Source: Georgenia_B sunbinii (GTDB lineage: Bacteria; Actinomycetota; Actinomycetes; Actinomycetales; Actinomycetaceae). From it: a stretch of 64,000 nt of DNA. The notes under the pieces are model-generated. The model made no database searches. It had not been told where the DNA came from and worked only from the letters and a program-made list of their open reading frames with translations. Each line of letters starts with the position of its first letter. Position 1 is the stretch's first letter. Location: assembly GCF_036421855.1 (NCBI RefSeq), contig NZ_JAZGOK010000001.1. The stretch is one strand, 5' to 3'. The position numbers and the translations under genes were made by a program. Of the stretch, positions 36,791 to 44,379 are shown one piece after another.

Positions 36791-37415
36791 CGTGCAGCAC
36801 CTCGCCCGAGGTCACTGCCACGTAGACGTCGACGTCGTCATCGTCGGTGCGGTCGATGGAGACCTCCCAGGCGAAATCGCCGTGCTCCTCGTCGAGGCTC
36901 GCGTCGTCGAAGCGGCCGGGCACCTCGGTGAGCGCCGTCGCGATCGCCTCGGCGAGGCCGACCGTCGCCGTGTCGAGGGCGGCAACCTCGTCGTCGTCCA
37001 CCGAGCCGTCGGCGCGCGAGTCGAGCAGCTCGGTGCCGTCGGCCGAGACGATGACGTCGATCTCGTCGCGGTCCACTGCCACGGAGATCTCCCACCTGCC
37101 GTCGTCCTCGCGGTCGATCTCGAAGGCGGTGCCGCCCGCGTCCGACTCGGCGAGGCTGATGGCGGCCGCGACCTCAGCGGCCTGGGCGTCCTCGGCACCA
37201 TCAGTGCCGCCAGTCTCGTCGGCACTCGCGGTCGTCTCGCTCGGCGACGCGGTGTCGTCGGCAGCGGGCGTGGACTCCTGCGACGTGCCGCCAGTGATGG
37301 CCGGCGACGCCTCTGAGCCGTCGTCGTCGCTGTCGCCGCAGCTGGCGAGCGGCACCACCAGCGCGAGGGCCGCGGTGGCGGTGAGGACGGACCGGGTACG
37401 CATGTGCTTCTTCAT
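36780..37415 (-). CDS. PepSY-domain lipoprotein
   Basis: 211 aa from ATG 37415 (ATG 37403 also possible). Lipoprotein signal: basic MKKHMRTR, hydrophobic VLTATAALALVVP, lipobox LASC. Then a long acidic Ser/Thr/Asp linker (about 27-80) and two PepSY-like repeats: AEVAAAISLAESDAGGTAFE with DGRWEISVAVDRDEIDVIVS, and LAEAIATALTEVPGRFDDAS with FAWEVSIDRTDDDDVDVYV. PepSY domains inhibit or steer proteases and oxidoreductases outside the cell. The protein is strikingly acidic. Partner unknown. Confidence 0.88.
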   Translation of the reverse strand: MKKHMRTRSVLTATAALALVVPLASCGDSDDDGSEASPAITGGTSQESTPAADDTASPSETTASADETGGTDGAEDAQAAEVAAAISLAESDAGGTAFEIDREDDGRWEISVAVDRDEIDVIVSADGTELLDSRADGSVDDDEVAALDTATVGLAEAIATALTEVPGRFDDASLDEEHGDFAWEVSIDRTDDDDVDVYVAVTSGEVLHVDR

Positions 37416-37540
37416 GCCTCAACCATCTCGCGCCGAGGCGCCGTGAGCACGCCAGAATGCCGATTGTGGGAGCACTCTCATGCGTGCCTCAGCAGGCTCT
37501 CACCCGCGAGCGGCCCGGCGCTCCGCGGCGGCCGGATCCC

Positions 37541-38455
37541 TCACCAGAACGCGCGCGAGGCGATGGCGTCGGCGAAGTTCTCCAGGGCGCCTGGCACGGT
37601 CCCGAGGAACAGCGCGGCATCGACGAGCGACACCTCCATGACCACCGGCCCGTCGTCGTCGCCCTCGACGATGTCGATCCGGCAGTAGAGCAGCTGCGAG
37701 TCGCGGCCCAGCCGCGACTTGATGTGCCCGTGGATCGCGGCGCGCGCGTTCTCCCCGAGCTTGAGCTCGGCCTCGGTCGCCTGCCGGGCGACGGCGACCT
37801 CCTCGGCCACGGCGTCCGGGGCCGCAAGCTGCCCCAGCAGCATGGCCTGCTTCTCCACCGCGTGGGACAGCACGCCGTTGAAGTAGATGAGCGCGGTCTC
37901 GCCGCGCTTGTCCACCGACTTCACGTACCGCTGCACCATCACCGACCGGCCGTCCTGGAGAAGGCCGTAGGCGTGCTGGATCGCGTTCATCCGCGAGACG
38001 GCGTCGCGCGCCGTGTACCGCCCGGTGTCACGCGAGCCCGACGACACCGCGGGCTTGACCACGAAGTCGCCCTGGGAGGGGAAGCGGGTGTGCACCTGGT
38101 GCTTGCTGAAGCCTCGGTCCGGCTCGAGCCACATCGTGTCGATGGTCGGCATGCCGCGCTGCCCGAGCTCCTGGAGGTAGTGCTTGTCGGTGTTCCAGTC
38201 CACGACGTCCGCGCTGTTGAGCAGCTTGCGGATGCCCTTCGCCCACGCGACGAAGTCGTCCCGGCGCGAGGCGTAGTTGTGCACCGACCGGATGACGACG
38301 ACGCCGGCGTCGCTCCAGTCGACCGACTCGTCGTCCCAGGAGACGACCTGCGGGTCGATCCCACGCTCGGCGAGAGCGTCGGGCAATCCCTCTTCACCGA
38401 GGTCCAGCGCGGGGCTGTCGGAGGAGTTGACTAACGTGACACGTGGCTTGGGCAC
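37541..38455 (-). CDS. ATP-grasp ligase-like protein (RimK/glutathione-synthetase type)
   Basis: 304 aa from GTG 38455; a second GTG lies at 38458. ATP-grasp fold: ATP-binding Lys in GDFVVKPAVSSGSRDTGRYT, VMVQRYVKSVDKRGETALIY, FNGVLSHAVEKQAML, and the metal-binding acids in YCRIDIVEGDDDGPVVMEVS followed by LVDAALFLG. The N-terminal third has IRSVHNYASRRDDFVAW. Such enzymes join a carboxylate to an amine or thiol using ATP; neither substrate can be read here. Stands alone. A TAAGTT box (38467-38462) lies 6 nt before GTG 38455. The 125 nt downstream to the lipoprotein gene show nothing recognisable. Confidence 0.8.
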   Translation of the reverse strand: MPKPRVTLVNSSDSPALDLGEEGLPDALAERGIDPQVVSWDDESVDWSDAGVVVIRSVHNYASRRDDFVAWAKGIRKLLNSADVVDWNTDKHYLQELGQRGMPTIDTMWLEPDRGFSKHQVHTRFPSQGDFVVKPAVSSGSRDTGRYTARDAVSRMNAIQHAYGLLQDGRSVMVQRYVKSVDKRGETALIYFNGVLSHAVEKQAMLLGQLAAPDAVAEEVAVARQATEAELKLGENARAAIHGHIKSRLGRDSQLLYCRIDIVEGDDDGPVVMEVSLVDAALFLGTVPGALENFADAIASRAFW

Positions 38456-38467
38456 CACCCCAACTTA
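38456..38467 (-). promoter_or_regulatory. -10 box at leaderless distance before the ATP-grasp gene
   Basis: Minus-strand TAAGTT (38467-38462) and six bases before GTG 38455, which supports that GTG over the one three bases upstream. Confidence 0.4.
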
Positions 38468-38581
38468 TCCGACCCCGGCAGCACTCGTGCCCAGGCTCGA
38501 CCGGCGCGGTGATCCTCATCACGAGGGGCCTCTCCGGTTACAGCGCGCCGAATCCCGGTGGTAGTGTCTTGCACTGTTCAT

Positions 38582-38654
38582 GCGCCACTAGCTCAAGTGG
38601 TAGAGCAACTGACTCTTAATCAGTGGGTTCAAGGTTCGAGTCCTTGGTGGCGCA
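38582..38654 (+). tRNA. tRNA-Lys (anticodon CTT)
   Basis: Acceptor GCGCCAC (38582-38588) pairs with GTGGCGC (38647-38653); D arm TAGCTCAAGTGGTAGAGCA, anticodon loop CTCTTAA (CTT), T arm CAAGGTTCGAGTCCTTG, discriminator A. CCA is not encoded (CAATAA follows), unlike the other three tRNAs in the window. Confidence 0.97.
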
Positions 38655-38660
38655 CAATAA

Positions 38661-38700
38661 GACGAGGCCGCATCCGATCCGGGTGCGGCCTTCGTCGTTC
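38661..38700 (+). terminator. Intrinsic terminator after tRNA-Lys
   Basis: GACGAGGCCGCATCC pairs with GGGTGCGGCCTTCGTC (38661-38696, small interior mismatch) around GAT, followed by a short GTTC. It lies just before the -10 box of the next gene. Confidence 0.8.
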
Positions 38701-38708
38701 CCGCATCC

Positions 38709-38720
38709 TAGGGTTTGGCG
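38709..38720 (+). promoter_or_regulatory. -10 box at leaderless distance before the LRR gene
   Basis: TAGGGT (38709-38714), six bases, then GTG 38721. It favours GTG 38721 over TTG 38715 or ATG 38727. Confidence 0.4.
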
Positions 38721-40211
38721 GTGCCCATGCCGCCGCCGTCCGACCGGACCGTGCTCGTCGCCGTCGCCGTGCTGGCGGCAGCGGCGCTCGCCCTGGCCGC
38801 GGCGGACCCGCCCCTCGTCCCGAGGCTGCTCACCATCGGCGTCGGGCTGACGCCGCTCGCCCTCCTCGCCGTCTCTCGGTGGCGAACCGGCCGCGTGCTC
38901 GCGGTCCTCGGCGGGCTCACGATGGTCGTCGCAGGCGTGCTCGTCCTCGTCCGGATCGGCGTTCCTGCGCTCCGGCTGCCACCGTCGTCGCGGCTGCTCC
39001 TCGTCGACGCCCACGCCGCCTACCCGCCGGTCGGGCTGGTCCTGCTGGGCGTGGCCTGGACGACGGCGGTCGTCGCCGTCCAGGCCGGACGGCGGGGCCT
39101 CGTCGTGGTCGCCGGCTGGCTGGGCGGGATGACGGCGGCCGGGCTCGCTCTCGCTGTCCTGGCATGGCCGGTGTATCGCCTCGTCCGCAGCGACGCCCTC
39201 GAGCTCACCGCCGGCCAGGTTGCCGCTGCCGCCCTCAGCGCCGCCGTCGCCGTCGTCGTCCCGCTGCTCGCTCACCGCACGGCACGGTCCTTGCCGCCAC
39301 GTGCCGGCGGCCCCGCTCGGCCCGCGCGGCGAGGGCTGCGGCTCGCCGTCGCTACCGGCGTCGTAGCCGTGGTCGCAGTGGCGGGTGTGCTGGTCGCTCG
39401 TCCGTTCGTGCAGCGCGAGGCCTTCGCCGAGATCCTGCCCGACGGCGCACTGGCGGCCTGCGTCGCGAGCGCGGCCGGCGCCGACGGGCCCAGCACCGGC
39501 GTCACGCGTAGCGAGCTGGCCGAGGTCCTGTCGCTCGACTGCTCCGGCTCGGGCATCCGCGACCTCACCGGCATCGGCACGCTGACCAACCTCGCGTCCC
39601 TCGAGCTTCGTGAGAACGAGGTGAGCGACCTCTCCCCGCTCGTCGGGCTGGCGAAGCTCGGCCGGCTCGGCCTCACCCACAACGAGGCCAGCGACCTCAC
39701 GCCACTGGCTGAGCTGCCGGTGCTCGGTGACCTCGGGCTGTCCGGCAACCGGGTCAGCGACCTCGGGCCGCTCGCGGGCATCACGACGCTCCACCATCTG
39801 GGGCTCGCGGACAACGAGGTCACCGACGTCACGCCCCTGGCGGATCTCGACCTGCTCGGCGAGCTCGACCTCTCCCGGAACCGGATCGTCGACGTCGGTC
39901 CGCTCGCCGGGCTCGACCGGCTCGGCCGGCTGACCATCGCCGACAACCACCTGAGCGACCCGTCGCCGCTGGGCAGGCTGCCGGTGCTCACGATGCTGGA
40001 CGTCTCCCGTAACGAGATCGCCGACGCCTCCCTCTTCACCGGCTTCCCGGAGCTGACCGAGCTGTGGGTGGGCGGGAGCCCGGTGGACGACCTTGCCCCG
40101 CTGGCGGAGCTGCCCGCGCTCACCGGGGTGGACATCAGCGGCCTGGCCGACGCCACCGGTCGTGACGTCCTCGAGTCCCACGGCGTTTATGTCGGCGGCG
40201 GCGCCAAGTGA
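38721..40211 (+). CDS. Seven-helix membrane protein with C-terminal leucine-rich repeats
   Basis: 496 aa from GTG 38721. Residues 1-235 hold seven hydrophobic helices (for example VLVAVAVLAAAALALAAA and VATGVVAVVAVAGVLVA), then a short link and eight 22-residue repeats of the internalin/SDS22 kind: LTNLASLELRENEVSDLSPL, LAKLGRLGLTHNEASDLTPL, and so on to about residue 480. With seven helices the repeat domain should lie outside the cell if the N-terminus is inside. No enzyme motif or signal peptide cleavage site. Function unknown; a surface receptor or adhesion role is an inference from the fold. Confidence 0.8.
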   Translation: MPMPPPSDRTVLVAVAVLAAAALALAAADPPLVPRLLTIGVGLTPLALLAVSRWRTGRVLAVLGGLTMVVAGVLVLVRIGVPALRLPPSSRLLLVDAHAAYPPVGLVLLGVAWTTAVVAVQAGRRGLVVVAGWLGGMTAAGLALAVLAWPVYRLVRSDALELTAGQVAAAALSAAVAVVVPLLAHRTARSLPPRAGGPARPARRGLRLAVATGVVAVVAVAGVLVARPFVQREAFAEILPDGALAACVASAAGADGPSTGVTRSELAEVLSLDCSGSGIRDLTGIGTLTNLASLELRENEVSDLSPLVGLAKLGRLGLTHNEASDLTPLAELPVLGDLGLSGNRVSDLGPLAGITTLHHLGLADNEVTDVTPLADLDLLGELDLSRNRIVDVGPLAGLDRLGRLTIADNHLSDPSPLGRLPVLTMLDVSRNEIADASLFTGFPELTELWVGGSPVDDLAPLAELPALTGVDISGLADATGRDVLESHGVYVGGGAK

Positions 40212-40251
40212 GATGCTGGGCGCGACGTCCAGAACCGACCGAAGGAGAACC

Positions 40252-40728
40252 GTGGCCCGGCTCGCTGTGGGAGACACCGTCCCCGACTTCACGCTTACCG
40301 CCTCCGACGGGTCCGAGGTGAGCCTCGCCGCGTTGCGCGAGTCCGCCGAGCAGGGCGTCGTCGTCTACTTCTATCCCGCAGCCGCGACCCCGGGCTGCAC
40401 CACGCAGGCCTGCGACTTCCGCGACAACCTCAATGCGCTGGCGGCCAAGGGCTACACGGTGGTCGGGGTCTCCCCCGACGAGCCGGCCAAGCTCGCCTCG
40501 TTCGCCGCCGACGAGGGCCTGACCTTCCCGCTCGTCTCGGACCCGCAGCACGAGGTCATCGAGGCCTGGGGCGCGTGGGGCGAGAAGAAGAACTACGGGC
40601 GCACCTACGAGGGCCTCATCCGCTCCACGGTCGTCGTCGACCCGGCGGGGACCGTCACGCTGGCTCAGTACAACGTCAAGGCCACCGGCCATGTCGCTCG
40701 CCTCCGCAAGGAGCTCGGGGTCGACTAG
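40252..40728 (+). CDS. bcp: Thioredoxin-dependent peroxiredoxin, BCP family
   Basis: 158 aa from GTG 40252, 4 nt after AAGGAG. Starts LAVGDTVPDFTLTASDGSEV; the peroxidatic Cys is in YPAAATPGCTTQACDFRD, with a second Cys five residues later as in atypical two-Cys BCPs. VVGVSPDEPAKLASF and the Arg in GLIRSTVVVDPAG complete the site. Reduces H2O2 and organic peroxides in the cytosol. Confidence 0.95.
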   Translation: MARLAVGDTVPDFTLTASDGSEVSLAALRESAEQGVVVYFYPAAATPGCTTQACDFRDNLNALAAKGYTVVGVSPDEPAKLASFAADEGLTFPLVSDPQHEVIEAWGAWGEKKNYGRTYEGLIRSTVVVDPAGTVTLAQYNVKATGHVARLRKELGVD

Positions 40729-40743
40729 CCTGACCCCGGGCAC

Positions 40744-40828
40744 GCGCGAGTGGCGTAATTGGCAGCCGCGCCAGGTTTAGGTCCTGGTGTCTTCGGACGT
40801 GCGGGTTCGAGTCCCGCCTCGCGCACCA
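40744..40828 (+). tRNA. tRNA-Leu (anticodon TAG)
   Basis: Class II tRNA: acceptor GCGCGAG (40744-40750) pairs with CTCGCGC (40818-40824), anticodon loop TTTAGGT (TAG) between CCAGG and CCTGG, long variable arm TGTCTTCGGACGT, T arm GCGGGTTCGAGTCCCGC, encoded CCA at 40826-40828. Confidence 0.96.
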
Positions 40829-40842
40829 GCCGCGCCGCTGGG

Positions 40843-41007
40843 TCAGGCCGTCGCCAGCAGGCCGGCCGCCCAGGCGGCGCGGTACTCGGCCACGGTGGCG
40901 TCGTCGAGCTCGGCGAGCTCGTCGTACCCGGGCCCGAAGTCGATGAACGCGGTGAGCTCGTAGGGCTGGGCGCCCAGCTCGGCAGCGAGGCTACGAATGG
41001 TGGCCAT
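40843..41007 (-). CDS. 54-residue protein, unknown, helical
   Basis: ATG 41007 with GGGGAG 9 nt before it. Sequence: MATIRSLAAELGAQPYELTA then FIDFGPGYDELAELDDATVA and a short helix ending LLATA. The first half looks like a small three-helix or helix-turn-helix unit (RSLAAELGAQPYELTAFIDF), similar in feel to the short N-terminal domains that begin some translation or replication proteins. No family name can be given. It lies 79 nt after the 44-residue gene on the same strand and ends 14 nt from tRNA-Leu. Confidence 0.6.
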   Translation of the reverse strand: MATIRSLAAELGAQPYELTAFIDFGPGYDELAELDDATVAEYRAAWAAGLLATA

Positions 41008-41086
41008 GGCAATTGACTCCCCGTGTCGATTGTCCGTCCAGAAGTCAAACGATACGGCGAGCCGGCCGCGCGGCAACCGGAACTGT

Positions 41087-41221
41087 CTACGACCGTTCCT
41101 CGCGGGTCCTGACCGACTCGGTCCGTGCGCCGACGAGCTCGAGCTCTCGGCGCCAGTACTCGTAGAAGTCCTCGATCGGCCGGGACGTGCCGTCCTCGTG
41201 ACCAACCTGTTCAACCCGCAT
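41087..41221 (-). CDS. 44-residue protein, unknown
   Basis: ATG 41221 directly behind a strong ribosome site GGGAGG with 4 nt spacing; stop at 41087-41089. Begins MRVEQVGHEDGTSRPIEDFY and continues EYWRRELELVGART: polar, charged, no signal or membrane segment. The good ribosome site and compact size support it, but nothing is recognised. It is divergent from the DUF4916 gene (177 nt between starts) and precedes the 54-residue gene. Confidence 0.5.
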   Translation of the reverse strand: MRVEQVGHEDGTSRPIEDFYEYWRRELELVGARTESVRTREERS

Positions 41222-41398
41222 GATGCCTCCCGAGCTGTGCCGCCGAGGTGATCTCGTGCCACAACCATGGCGTGGCCACCCGCAGCCGGGCAATCCTGCG
41301 AGCGCAGTAATCCGGCTACGACTTTCGTCGCTCCCCGGCGCCGTTGATACGCTGCGAATCCCGCGCTCGCGCACCACCCCGACCACGACGGAGACACC

Positions 41399-41926
41399 AT
41401 GAGCGGTCTGGCCTCGGACGACATCACCCCGTGGCTCCCGCCGGACGAGCTCGAGTTCGTCCGCGCCCGGGTCCCGATGCTCTACCTCGACCTGCTGCCG
41501 GTCAGGGTCGGTGCCACCGGCGCGGTGGAGGAGGTCGGTCTGCTGCTGCGGGTGTCCCAGGGCAGCCTCACCCGCGCCCTCGTCTCCGGCCGGGTGCTCT
41601 ACCACGAGACGATCCGCCAGGCGGTGGTGCGCCACCTGGAGAAGGACCTCGGGCCGCTGTGCCTGCCGCGCCTCGCGCCGTCGCTGCAGCCGCTGACCGT
41701 CGGCGAGTACTTCCCCACGCCCGGGCAGGGCTTCGACGACTCCCGGCAGCACGCCGTGTCGCTGGTCTACGTCGTTCCGATCGACGGCGACTGCCAGCCG
41801 CAGCAGGACACCCTCGAGCTCAGCTGGTTCAGCCCGCAGGCCGCCCTCGAGCCGGACGTCCTCGCCGAGCTGGTCGACGGCCACGAGGCCGTGCTCCGGC
41901 TCGCGCTGTCGCAGGCCGCACGTTGA
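41399..41926 (+). CDS. DUF4916 / degenerate Nudix-like protein
   Basis: 175 aa, ATG 41399 behind GGAGACACC; a TACGCT box at 41348-41353 may be its -10. Opens WLPPDELEFVRARVPMLYLD; the segment GRVLYHETIRQAVVRHLEKD-LG sits where a Nudix box would be, but REUxEE is RHLEKD, so the Mg-binding Glu pair is lost. The rest (LSWFSPQAALEPDVLAELVD) keeps the Nudix fold. It may bind rather than hydrolyse a nucleotide. The next gene starts at a TTG overlapping its stop. Confidence 0.82.
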   Translation: MSGLASDDITPWLPPDELEFVRARVPMLYLDLLPVRVGATGAVEEVGLLLRVSQGSLTRALVSGRVLYHETIRQAVVRHLEKDLGPLCLPRLAPSLQPLTVGEYFPTPGQGFDDSRQHAVSLVYVVPIDGDCQPQQDTLELSWFSPQAALEPDVLAELVDGHEAVLRLALSQAAR

Positions 41927-42318
41927 CCGCGACCACCCGCCCCAGCCTCGGCTCCGCCATCGCCATCATGCTCGTCGACTGGCTGGCGATCCTCGTCTTC
42001 ATCTTCGCCGGCCTCGGCAGCCACGACCAGCAGGCGACCCTCGGCAACCTGCTGCTCACCGCGTGGCCGTTCCTCGTGGCACGGATGGTCGCGCTCCCCG
42101 CCGTCCGCGGCCGCGCGGAGGCGCTGTGGCCCGGCGGCGTCATCGCCTGGCTCGTCACCTGGGCGCTGGGCATGGGGCTGCGTGCCCTCACCGGGGGCGG
42201 GACGGCGCTGGCGTTCGTCCTCGTGTCCCTCGGGATGCTCGGGCTGCTGCTCCTCGGCTGGCGGCTGCTGTCCGCCGTCGTGCGCTGGCAGGTCCGGCGC
42301 AACGCCGAGCTGGACTAG
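41923..42318 (+). CDS. DUF3054 membrane protein
   Basis: 131 aa from TTG 41923, overlapping the DUF4916 stop as TTGA. Four membrane helices (IAIMLVDWLAILVFIFAGLG, LLLTAWPFLVARM, GVIAWLVTWALGMGLRAL, FVLVSLGMLGLLLLGWRLL). The D-W motif in the first helix and WP in the second are typical of DUF3054. Unknown function. Its stop overlaps that of rdgB on the other strand by 4 nt. Confidence 0.85.
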   Translation: MTATTRPSLGSAIAIMLVDWLAILVFIFAGLGSHDQQATLGNLLLTAWPFLVARMVALPAVRGRAEALWPGGVIAWLVTWALGMGLRALTGGGTALAFVLVSLGMLGLLLLGWRLLSAVVRWQVRRNAELD

Positions 42319-42938
42319 GCGCCCAGCACCGCCGCGATCCGCGGGGCCAGCGCGCGCAGCGCCTTGCCGCGGTGACTGATGGCGTTCTTCTCCTCGGCAC
42401 TGAGCTCGGCCGCCGACCGGCGCTCGCCGTCGGGCTGCAGGATCGGGTCGTAGCCGAAGCCGCCGTCACCGCGAGGCGCGCGCAGCAGCGTGCCGGGCAT
42501 CGCGCCGACCTCCACCACCTCGCGGCCGTCGGGCGTGACGAGCGCAGCCGCGCAGACGAACTGCGCGGCGCGATGCTCGTCTGGGACGTCACCGAGCTGG
42601 GCAAGCAACAGCTCGAGGTTGGCGCGGTCGTCGCCGTGGCGACCCGCCCACCGGGCCGAGAAGATCCCCGGGGCGCCGCCAAGCACGTCGACGGCGAGGC
42701 CAGAGTCGTCCGCGACGGCCGGCAGGCCGGTGGCCGCGGCAAGCGCTCGCGCCTTGACCAGCGCGTTCTCCTCGAAGGTGACGCCGTCCTCGACCGGGTC
42801 GAGGTCCCCGACGTCGGCGGCTCCGACGACGTCGCCCTCGGTCAGCCCCGGCAGCAGGGGCGCGAGGATGGCGCGCAGCTCACCGATCTTGTGGACGTTG
42901 CGGGTCGCGAGGACGAGCCGCGGGCTGGCGCTGCTCAC
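42315..42938 (-). CDS. rdgB: Non-canonical purine NTP pyrophosphatase (RdgB/HAM1)
   Basis: 207 aa from GTG 42938, overlapping the rph stop as GTGA. HAM1 signatures: RLVLATRNVHKIGELRAIL at the N-terminus, FEENALVKARALAAATGLPA, VADDSGLAVDVLGGAPGIFS, GFGYDPILQPDG, and the C-terminal SHRGKALRAL. Removes dITP, XTP and similar bases from the nucleotide pool. Coupled to rph as in most actinobacteria. Confidence 0.96.
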   Translation of the reverse strand: MSSASPRLVLATRNVHKIGELRAILAPLLPGLTEGDVVGAADVGDLDPVEDGVTFEENALVKARALAAATGLPAVADDSGLAVDVLGGAPGIFSARWAGRHGDDRANLELLLAQLGDVPDEHRAAQFVCAAALVTPDGREVVEVGAMPGTLLRAPRGDGGFGYDPILQPDGERRSAAELSAEEKNAISHRGKALRALAPRIAAVLGA

Positions 42939-43702
42939 GCCTGGTTGGGCAGCGGCAGGGCCAGCGCGGCGCGCTGCAGCTCGGTGAGCTTGGCGGTGCC
43001 CGCGACGGCGAGGTCGAGCAGCTCGTCGAGCTCGTGGCGCTCGAACGGCTTGCGCTCGGCGGTGCCCTGCACCTCGACGAACCCGCCGCTGCCGGTGACG
43101 ACGACGTTCATGTCCGTCTCCGCCGCGACGTCCTCGACGTAGGGCAGGTCGAGCACCGGCTGCCCGCCGACGATCCCGACGCTCACTGCCGCGACCGAGT
43201 CGGTGAGCACCTGGCCCGCGGCCACCGCGCCCTGCGCCTGGCCCCACGTGATGGCATCGACGAGTGCGACGTACGCGCCGGTGATCGCCGCGGTGCGGGT
43301 GCCGCCGTCGGCCTGCAGGACGTCGCAGTCGAGCACGATGGTGTTCTCGCCCAGCGCGCTGACGTCGATGATGGCGCGCAGCGAGCGGCCGATGAGCCGG
43401 GAGATCTCGTGGGTGCGCCCGCCGACCCGGCCCTTGATGGACTCCCGGTCGCTGCGGGTGTTGGTCGCGCGGGGCAGCATCGCGTACTCCGCGGTCACCC
43501 AGCCCTGGCCCGAGCCCTTGCGCCAGCGCGGCACGCCCTGCGTGAAGGACGCGGCGCACAGCACCCGGGTGCCGCCGAACTCGACGAGGACGCTGCCCTC
43601 GGCGTGGTCCAGCCAGCCACGGGTGATGGTGATCTTCCGGAGCTCGTCGGATGCGCGGCCGTCGGCGCGGGGAACGAGGGTGCTCGCGGAGGTCGAAGTC
43701 AT
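42935..43702 (-). CDS. rph: Ribonuclease PH
   Basis: 255 aa, ATG 43702, overlapping the stop of the TetR gene (ATGA). Opens RADGRASDELRKITITRGWL; then GSVLVEFGGTRVLCAASF, RSLRAIIDVSALGENTIVLD, CDVLQADGGTRTAAITGAYV, all canonical. A 3'-5' phosphorolytic exonuclease that trims tRNA ends. In relatives it follows murI and a metallohydrolase; here a TetR gene precedes it. Confidence 0.96.
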   Translation of the reverse strand: MTSTSASTLVPRADGRASDELRKITITRGWLDHAEGSVLVEFGGTRVLCAASFTQGVPRWRKGSGQGWVTAEYAMLPRATNTRSDRESIKGRVGGRTHEISRLIGRSLRAIIDVSALGENTIVLDCDVLQADGGTRTAAITGAYVALVDAITWGQAQGAVAAGQVLTDSVAAVSVGIVGGQPVLDLPYVEDVAAETDMNVVVTGSGGFVEVQGTAERKPFERHELDELLDLAVAGTAKLTELQRAALALPLPNQA

Positions 43703-44292
43703 CGGTCCAGCGTACCCGCGTCCGCGATCATCCCCAGCGCATCGCCGAGGACCTCGGGGAACGGCGTCCGTCCCGGCGCCCGCCGCGACCAGGCCCGCAA
43801 CGCAGCGAGGAACGCGCCCGCCTGCGCCGCCCCCACGACCTCCGCGTGCAGGTCAGCCAGCCCCCGCGCGCGCAGGTGGCCGGCGATGATCCGGGCGGCA
43901 CGCCGCTGCCGCCGCGCCGCGGACTCCTCCAGCTCCTCCGCCACGCCCATCGGCTCGGCGTTGGCGAACGCGAGCAGCACGGTGCCAGGTTCCAGCCGGG
44001 CGGCCACGCGCAGCAGTGCGGCGGCGCTCTGAGTCACCGCGCCGTCGTCCGTCGGCGAGGACACCAGCTCGGCAGGCAGGCCGTCGAGCGCGTCGTCGAC
44101 CGAGGTCCACAGCAGGTCGCTCTTCGCCGGCACGTAGTTGAAGAAGGTGGCCCGACTCACGCCGGCACGCTGCGTGATGTCAGCCACAGAGGTCGCCTCG
44201 TACCCCTGCTCGAGGAACAGCTCGCACGCCGCTTCCTCGAGGACCGCGCGGGAAACGGCCCGGGGCCTGCCCACTTTCCGCTCCTGCCGCAT
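43699..44292 (-). CDS. TetR-family regulator coupled to rph and divergent from ABC importer
   Basis: 197 aa, ATG 44292. Helix-turn-helix at residues 10-60: LEEAACELFLEQGYEATSVA, DITQRAGVSRATFFNYVPAK, the RATFFNY helix being common to this group. C-terminal domain Ala/Leu/Arg rich. The ATG is 6 nt after TAGGAT (44304-44299), so the mRNA is probably leaderless. It probably represses the divergent peptide-type importer through the inverted repeat at 44329-44353, and its transcript continues into rph and rdgB. Confidence 0.9.
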   Translation of the reverse strand: MRQERKVGRPRAVSRAVLEEAACELFLEQGYEATSVADITQRAGVSRATFFNYVPAKSDLLWTSVDDALDGLPAELVSSPTDDGAVTQSAAALLRVAARLEPGTVLLAFANAEPMGVAEELEESAARRQRRAARIIAGHLRARGLADLHAEVVGAAQAGAFLAALRAWSRRAPGRTPFPEVLGDALGMIADAGTLDR

Positions 44293-44304
44293 GCCGAGAT
44301 CCTA
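44293..44304 (-). promoter_or_regulatory. -10 box at leaderless distance before the TetR gene
   Basis: Minus-strand TAGGAT (44304-44299), six bases (CTCGGC), then ATG 44292. Confidence 0.45.
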
Positions 44305-44328
44305 ACGTTGTCCCGGCCACGACAGGCG

Positions 44329-44353
44329 ATATTGTTGGACGCAGACCAATAAT
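44329..44353. promoter_or_regulatory. Candidate operator between TetR gene and ABC importer
   Basis: Inverted repeat with arms TATTGTTGG (44330-44338) and CCAATAAT (44346-44353). It is the most AT-rich spot in the 87-nt gap and lies upstream of both genes. Confidence 0.5.
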
Positions 44354-44379
44354 GCGTTTCGAGTAGCGAGGACCCTCCC

